Shown one piece after another: positions 57,817 through 64,000 of a stretch of 64,000 nucleotides of DNA. Positions within the stretch are counted from its first letter, which is position 1, and each line of letters begins with the position of its first letter. The notes below the pieces were generated by a model. The model made no database searches. It had not been told where the DNA came from and saw only the letters and a program-made list of their open reading frames with translations. A program made the position numbers and the translations under genes. The stretch lies in contig MU858077.1 in NCBI GenBank assembly GCA_033297075.1, positions 1 through 64,000 on the forward strand, given 5' to 3'. This stretch comes from Rhypophila decipiens (Eukaryota > Ascomycota > Sordariomycetes > Sordariales > Naviculisporaceae).

Positions 57817-59010
57817 ATGCCCCCAGTTAACCACGCTGTGCTTGCCTCAGCCGGCATAATCGCTGTCGCCGCCGCAGTCGCTGCTGCCATAGCCATCTAT
57901 GAATCTCCCGAGATACGCCGCGCGGCCGAGGACATCCGTCGCCGTATTGCGATAGCCCTCCACTCGCTGGGAGAAAATATAGACCCCCAACAACAGCCAA
58001 TCTTCAACCGCCCCGAGGATGCCGAAGGCTTTATTCAGTCCCGTGGCTCCCTCGGCGCCGATCAGGGAGTCGATGCCGACGAGGAGACCCGGAGGAGACA
58101 ACGAGAAGAGCTGATGTACTGGAATGCCCAGCTAGAGGCCAAGAAGGCGGGAGAGAGCACGCGGGCACATCGCCGGACAACCAGCCGTGGCTCAAGCTTT
58201 GATGATTTCATGCGGGAGGACAAGACGGCAAACGAGCGGGGAACATTTGTGTTCAACACCGGGGCGGATCTCTCAGGTGGTAACAGCGCCGATCAACAGC
58301 TCTCGAAGCGCCGGGGATTCACCCAGGGAGTTCGCGGTCTGAACGCATCCATGATTGCGAACCCCTTCGCTGACGAGTACGGAATCGAGCTGGACGAGCA
58401 CCACCCGCAAGATATCGAGGCCGAGAAGGAATCCAAGCGCCTGTTAACACCTGATCACGACGAAGTCATGGGCGATATCTACAACGCCACTCCCCGATGC
58501 GGTCAATCCGTAGCATCGGAGGGCTTCCAGACGAAGCCCGAGGTTCCCGAGGTCCTCTTCGACTTTGACGCACACTCGCGCAACCAATCAGCCACTCTGG
58601 AACAGGCGTCTACTCAATCAACCACAAGCCGGAGCGTCACCCTCGACCGCGAGCTAGACGACGACGAATTCATGACGGCAGGCCAGGAAGATCGCGCGGA
58701 TGCCTACGCCTCTATTCAAGCCTGGGCTCAAGGGTCCACCGGTAGCACGGGCTTCTACTCCCCCCTGCCGGAATCACCCACCGCGCCGCTCTCCGAGCCC
58801 GAGATGGTCAGCACCGGCGACCTCACGCCGACCGACTCCATCTCGCTGGCTGGATCTGGCGAGGATATCGGAAACGACGCCGCCTCTTCCAAGAACGGCG
58901 ACAACTTCGATGTCATGAGCCAGGACAGCGATGACGGCATGGCCACTCCCAGCAGCTGGTCCGAGGTGGGCAGCACCATCAGCGACGAGGAAAATGCCAT
59001 CCACGCCTAA
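57817..59010 (+). CDS. Single-pass membrane-anchored protein of unknown function
   Basis: Single exon, 397 aa, start in an AAGGATGCC context. Residues ~7-27 form one Ala/Ile/Val-rich membrane helix, followed by a basic amphipathic stretch (EIRRAAEDIRRRIAIAL) that points inward. The rest is polar, acidic and mostly disordered. It has a charged helix (EETRRRQREELMYWNAQL) and a distinctive block with RGFTQGVRGLNASMIANPF. The C-terminus is rich in Ser/Asp/Glu. This layout suits an organelle- or ER-anchored protein with a cytosolic tail. I do not recognise a named domain. Confidence 0.75.
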   Translation: MPPVNHAVLASAGIIAVAAAVAAAIAIYESPEIRRAAEDIRRRIAIALHSLGENIDPQQQPIFNRPEDAEGFIQSRGSLGADQGVDADEETRRRQREELMYWNAQLEAKKAGESTRAHRRTTSRGSSFDDFMREDKTANERGTFVFNTGADLSGGNSADQQLSKRRGFTQGVRGLNASMIANPFADEYGIELDEHHPQDIEAEKESKRLLTPDHDEVMGDIYNATPRCGQSVASEGFQTKPEVPEVLFDFDAHSRNQSATLEQASTQSTTSRSVTLDRELDDDEFMTAGQEDRADAYASIQAWAQGSTGSTGFYSPLPESPTAPLSEPEMVSTGDLTPTDSISLAGSGEDIGNDAASSKNGDNFDVMSQDSDDGMATPSSWSEVGSTISDEENAIHA

Positions 59011-59769
59011 GGGATTTGCTGGTTCACTTTCACTCTTGTTTATGGCACTGCGAGACTTCTTCTAAATATGTTCGTTTCTACCTCTCTACCGACCTATACT
59101 CGTAGAGTCTTGTATACATGGCGTTCACGGGTTAAACAATGAAGTTTTGAGGACCGACTCGTGCTGAGGGGTTTGCTTTCATTGGGTTGGGCAACGGGAG
59201 TTTCTTTGGGAGGTCTGGATTATTGCTTTTTTCTCGGTACGGGGCACAGATATCAGTCGGGGTTGGGATAAATGAAATATCCAATGTATCGGGCTTAAGC
59301 ATATGCATTGTTTTCTATTACACCAGAAAACAGATATAAATACCTACCTACCTTTTCTTCCTTTTAAATCTTCTCGATCGTGATTTGATGTTATCTGCTT
59401 TTCTGAGCTGGTTGATTCACGGAGGAACGGTCTCAACGGCAAAGATTGTACGTGCGGATTTTCAAACTATGGTACTGACGCCTGACTGTTGGATTGATAC
59501 TGGTGATGGTCGGTGGACCCCGTTGGTGCTGCCCGCAAAAAGAATTCACCCATGGCATAGCCCACGGTCATCTTGGGCACCGCGTAGATGGGTCAAACAA
59601 TGGTCACTTAGGCATGGACACAAAGACGATGGTTGTAGAAGTGATTTGTATTCTCTGTTAGCTAGGAATTCTGTGCGGGAATAGGAGAAAGAGTTCTAAG
59701 AAGGCCACGATCCGCCTGCCTCACGTTACCGCTTACAAGGTTCACTCAACACTGGTCTATCTGGGATTA
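59011..59769. other. Convergent 3' region
   Basis: 3' UTRs of the membrane protein gene and the BSP-family gene. No gene is supported. Confidence 0.45.
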
Positions 59770-60779
59770 CTAAGCCGTCTTCATAACATAGTCCTTCCAT
59801 AGCTTCTCGATGGAGAAACCCAGCAGCCCGGTCCAGAATTCCTCACCCGTGTACCTATTACGGCGGAGTTTCTCGTTGATTCGCCGGACAGTCCCGGGGC
59901 CGAATCGCTGTTCGAGGAAGTCTAGGAAGTAGGCTGTATGTTGGTAACCCTTGTCCCATGCTGTATTTGTGATGAAGGTTAGTACGGCCGGCGGTGGTGA
60001 GAGTGGCAGAAACAGCAAGGAATACATACTGCCATCTGTCTCGCGCTTCCAATGGGGAGGACTCAAACCACATCTGAGACGGACCCAGTCGGCGATTCCC
60101 TCTATGAGACCGGGTGGACAAGTTCCTCGGGCGTTCCACTGGTAGCAATGAACGAGCTCATGCGTGAGGACGCCGGTGATTTCATCTGACAGGCGCGATT
60201 GAGGCGATACGGAGTGGATGTAACGCAGGGAGAAGTGGATTTCTTTGTGGTCATCGTCTAGTTCTTTCTGTTACACGAGAAACTGTTAGTATGCCAGGGG
60301 TGGAGATGTGTTTCAAAAGGCCACAATGAGAATCGCAGTTGGAAGGAGATGAGGGAAACTGGATGAAAAAGACTTACCCCAGTCGTAAAGGCCACGCCAT
60401 CCATGTCACGAAGGACAACGGTCACCGAGCGAGTTCCCGGGGGGTTGGTACTGACATCGGCTGGGGATCGGTAGAGATGGCGCTGAACGTTGCGAACCGC
60501 CGCAGACATGAGGGAAGCTGCGTTCACTGAGGCCAGGAACTTCAGGGCGCCAGGATGCTGGAGGTCACGGATCTCCAGTCGTAGTTTGGGCTGGTTGAAG
60601 TCATCGTCCTGGGGGCCATCATTGTTTTGAGCAGAGAATGCAAGGTCTCCTTGATCATGGGCCTCGAAACCCTGGGGAAGAATTGTCGTTGCGGGAGAGG
60701 GTGAGATAAATGTTGAAGACATTGCGGTGGTAAGAGATTCTGGTTCAGTGGCGTTTGAGGTTTTCGATATCACGGTCAT
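59770..60779 (-). CDS. Basic secretory protein (BSP) family, HExxH putative metallopeptidase
   Basis: Three exons (60779-60378, 60267-60030, 59960-59770), introns of 110 and 69 bp, 276 aa. The conserved domain covers residues ~65-270. The zinc-binding helix is T-H170-E-L-V-H174-CYQWN, followed by GLIEGIADWVRLRCG, the segment that supplies further conserved residues in this family, and YFLDFLEQRFG near the C-terminus. This matches the plant basic secretory protein/peptidase family also present in fungi. No signal peptide is visible: the N-terminal ~60 residues are polar and Ser/Thr rich, so this member may be intracellular despite the family name. The peptidase activity is inferred from HExxH. 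Confidence 0.82.
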
Positions 60780-62039
60780 GATTGAAAACTTGGGCTGGAA
60801 TGGAGTTTAAATATCAATTCTGGAACTCAATCGTGGAAGACGTGACTGCCATCTACCTTACGTGCTTTCTGGTGTGAGCAGTGAGCTAGGGGAAGTTGTA
60901 ACCAGCAGTCTGGAGCGTCCCAGATCTTCCTACGTCCAGCACGGTCGTACCTACCGTGCATGGTAGATTTGGAGGATGGGTGTCAATGAAGACTGCTCCG
61001 CACCAAAGGCGGTGTCCAAGTGAGACAGCTGCCTGGCTAGGGTATGTTTACTGTGAGGGAAGGGGTGATAACGTTCTCAGCCGTGAGGGCCGTGATTGTA
61101 AAGTTTCTAGCCAGAATGCGTTTGAACCTGCCATTTACTTCTATCTGTCCTTCCCTCGCAGCTTTTCATATCTATTTTGTCAACTGCCTCTTTGGCCCCT
61201 CCATCTCAGGAGGAGGGAGAGGAACAATCGCGGGGCTTTCAACGATGCGGGGCGGAGCAGGGGTCCTGGTCGGTGGGGATTGCACCTCCCGCCATTCAAG
61301 CTACGGCTAGCTTCGTCCCCAAGCTCAGGAGGCTTGGGGGTCTGCTCCGATTAGGTACAAAACATCCGGTCCTGTTGCCATTAAAATTATTGACTCCAGA
61401 GCTTCCACGGCTTCTGTCAGATATATGATGAAGAATGGAGTTTTATACACAGTTATTGTCCATCTGGCCATCGTTACGTATAAAAACATAACCTAACCGG
61501 CCTGATCCCGGGCTTTCGCAGAGGTCTGAAGTATTCTGGGGACCTGTATTTTTGTCCCGCTCCCCGTCACTGGCCCGAGCGGGAACACGGATGGATCAGT
61601 TACTGCTGTGGCAGGGGTTTGGAAGTGGATTCCACATGGGACAGCTTGCTTGGGAAAATCCCAGGGACTTGGCAGCCAAACTCCCCCAGGCGACGACATC
61701 AACCACACCATAATTTGCCAATTCGCGAACAATTCACCAGTCCTATACATACTTCCCTACGCTACTCCGTACCGTCCTCGTGTATAGTTTCTTTTATCCC
61801 AACCCGGCTGCGCGCCATCTGCTATATCACCGAGTTTCATTCGAAATCCCCTTGGCTGCAACACCGACCTGTGAGAAACCTTTGCCCCTGTTCTGTGATG
61901 CTTTGTTGTTTGTTTTCTTCTTGGGGAATAGGTCGCGATAAATATCCGTACCACACCACTTAGACGGCAACTAACGAGATTTTGCAGCAGAAAAAAAACT
62001 GACGCAACACCACTCATTACATCTTTCAAAGGGGAGGAT
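60780..62039. promoter_or_regulatory. Divergent upstream region, BSP gene / stu1
   Basis: Region of 1.26 kb between divergent starts. One reverse TACGGAGTA copy lies at 61763-61771, about 270 bases before the stu1 start. No gene is supported. Confidence 0.45.
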
Positions 62040-64000
62040 ATGACGGAAAAGATAACAGACCAGCAGGTCGCAGACCTAACTGCGATCCTGAGGACTGACG
62101 AGAAGATCGATCACAAAGTCAACCAACTCAACCTAATCAAATCCGGTATCAAACAACACAATGTCCCCGACACCTGTGTCGCGCCCCTTTTCGAAGCTCT
62201 TCGAACTGCATCTTCCTCCCAACACGCCGTGCTCGTAAATGCTGGCTTCACCTCCCTCAACCACTTGTTGACACGGATATCGCGCCAAGACCCGAAACTC
62301 CTTGCGAAGGAGGCCGCGCGCACACTGCCGCTGATTGTTGACAAGCTGGGAGACCAGAAGGAGAAATTTCGCTCGCTCGCTCTGCAAGCCATGGTCACAA
62401 TCTACAAGGTGGCGCCGCTCGACGTCGAGCGCTCTGTGCGCAACACAGCCATGGTTGGCAAGAATCCAAGAGCGAAAGAGGCAAGCTTGCAGTGGCTTCT
62501 CCAGATGCATCAAGAAAGTGGCTTGCAATTCCGCTCTTACGTGCCGACACTGATGGAGCTTCTCGAGGACGCTGATGGAATGGTCCGCGAAGCTGCTAAG
62601 TCCACTGTTATCGAGCTATTCCGGTGAGTGTGGTCCCTGCTTTAATCCATCAATGTTGACATAGGCATTGTAGCTGACTATTTGGCATCAAGGACCGCCC
62701 CAAATGCTGCCAAGTCAGACCTGAAGCGGCAGCTGAAGAATTTCAAGGTTCGGCCAGCCATTGAGCAAGCCATCGTCAAAGAGCTCGCTCCGACGTCCTC
62801 GGCGGGACCTTCGCAGTCCGACACCCACGACGAGCCCTCGCAGCCAAGCAGCCGGACGCTGGCCGCCAGTGTGTCGTCGCTCGGGAGTGAACGGCCAGTC
62901 ACACCAATGGTGGACACGCGCCCGGAGCAGGTCGAGCCCACATATGTAAACACACAGCGCGAACTGGACGATATTTTTAGGGAAATGCATCTGCATTTCG
63001 AAGGCAAGGAGACGGAGCAAAATTGGCTGAAGCGAGAAGAAAGCATAACCAAACTACGGAGGCTCATGGCAGGGAATGCAGCGACAGATTTCCATGAAAG
63101 CTTCCTCAGCGGTCTTCGTGGCCTTCTTGACGGCATCATAAAAGCCGTCGTCTCGCTTCGAACGAGTTTATCGAAGGAAGGATGCACTCTCGTCCAGGAA
63201 ATTGCCAGAGTCTATGGTCCAGGGATGGACCCCATGGTGGAACTTCTCTTGCAGACATTCATCAAGCTTTGTGCCGCAACCAAGAAGATCGCTTCGCAGC
63301 AGGCCAATGTGACGGTCGACACCATCATTGGGAGAGTTACCTATAACTCGCGCCTGATGCAGCACATATGGGGCGCGTGTCAGGACAAGAACGTGCAACC
63401 AAGGCTCTACACAGCTGGGTGGCTAACAACGCTCCTGCACAAGGAATCTCATCACAAGTCGCACGTGGAGCATTCGGGCGGTCTTGATATCATTGAAAAA
63501 TGTATCAAGAAGGGGCTTGCAGATGCGAATCCGACTGTAAGGGAAAAGATGCGGGCAACATATTGGACCTTCGCAAAGATGTGGCCTGCAAGGGCTGAAG
63601 CCATCATGAACGGACTAGACTCAACAGCGCAGCGACTGCTCCAGAACGACCCCAACAATCCCAACTCGCCTAAGAAGCCAGATGGAGGGGGTGCCCGTCC
63701 GGGGTTGGGGCTGTCCAAGAGCACGATAGGTTCGTCGAAGCCCAGTTTGCGCGACGTGATGGCACAGAAGAAGGCTATGGCCTCAAAAAACCTACCAACA
63801 CGCCCCGGTTCAGCAATGGCGCATTTCTCGCCCGTGAGAACCGTCTCGAACTCATCGCACGCATCAGCAGCTTCGACTGCAACAACATCCACAGTGCGTT
63901 CCCGGCCGGAGCCATCACATAGCGGTTTGGGGGGCATCTCCGGTGCCCCTATGAGACCTGCTAGGAGAAGACCAGAGTTGGCTGCCAGACCAGCAACCGC
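62040..64000 (+). CDS. stu1: CLASP/Stu1 microtubule-associated protein (5' part)
   Basis: Exon 1 is 62040-62623; a 69-bp intron follows; exon 2 starts at 62693 and runs off the window, giving at least 630 residues. Residues 1-215 are HEAT/TOG-like helical repeats (LLTRISRQDPKLLAKEAART, LRTLPLIVDKLG-type helices). A Ser/Pro linker follows, then a second TOG domain (RELDDIFREMHLHFEGKETE, NWLKREESITKLRRLM, LLQTFIKLCAATKKIAS). The end of the window is a basic Ser/Pro/Arg-rich stretch as in CLASP microtubule-binding regions. Stu1/CLASP proteins stabilise spindle microtubules and promote rescue (family knowledge). The C-terminal part is missing because of the window edge only. Confidence 0.92.

Noticed and set aside
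1..64000. Secondary-metabolite cluster, CRISPR array, prophage or toxin system
   Set aside because: No PKS, NRPS or terpene synthase, spacer-repeat array, phage genes or toxin-antitoxin pair is present. The two Zn2Cys6 genes sit among housekeeping genes.

Overview
The window reads as nuclear DNA of a filamentous ascomycete (Pezizomycotina, most likely Eurotiomycetes). This is inferred from short GT-AG introns of about 52-190 bp with CTRAY-like branch sites, two Zn2Cys6 regulators, lineage-typical proteins (Mob3/phocein with an acidic tail, a Gvp36-type BAR protein, a Rog1-type esterase, a CLASP/Stu1 orthologue) and a sequence tract with the dinucleotide signature of repeat-induced point mutation (RIP). 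No bacterial, plasmid or viral gene is seen. I reconstructed 18 protein genes, 15 of them spliced, by joining exons at phase-consistent splice sites. The 3' end cuts through the Stu1-like gene.

Layout. 1-1504: a long inverted repeat, a small tandem duplication and an AT-rich tract (387-969) in which I find no CpA and no TpG, taken as the edge of a RIP-inactivated repeat. 1505-7857: Mob3/phocein (+), convergent with a Zn2Cys6 factor (-). 7858-17492: about 9.6 kb without a gene I can support, holding inverted repeats, short tandem repeats and a G14 run. 17493-31021: MOSC/mARC-like protein (+), condensin SMC2 (-), LysM protein (+), ARV1 (+), V-ATPase subunit e (-) and a 6PGDH/hydroxyisobutyrate dehydrogenase-like enzyme (-). 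32048-40695: mitochondrial N-acetylglutamate synthase (+), BAR protein (+) and Rog1-like esterase (-). 42623-51465: a second, atypical Zn2Cys6 protein (+), exocyst Sec5 (-) and mitochondrial NAD-isocitrate dehydrogenase subunit 1 (+). 51466-64000: sparse, with a small orphan protein (+), a membrane-anchored protein of unknown function (+), a basic-secretory-protein-family HExxH protein (-) and the start of Stu1/CLASP (+).

The genes are mostly unrelated housekeeping functions: chromosome condensation, spindle microtubules, exocytosis and vesicle shape, vacuolar acidification, lipid and sterol homeostasis, arginine synthesis and the TCA cycle. They do not form a biosynthetic cluster. Several gene pairs are divergent and share 0.5-1.9 kb upstream regions. 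The most informative regulatory sequences are a TGACTCA (Gcn4/CpcA-type) site upstream of the arginine gene and a four-codon upstream ORF whose stop overlaps the SMC2 start codon. I found no convincing new multi-gene system. The most unusual items are the CpA/TpG-free tract, the gene-free 9.6 kb interval with recurring TACACTA-type inverted repeats, and several non-standard splice or start configurations.
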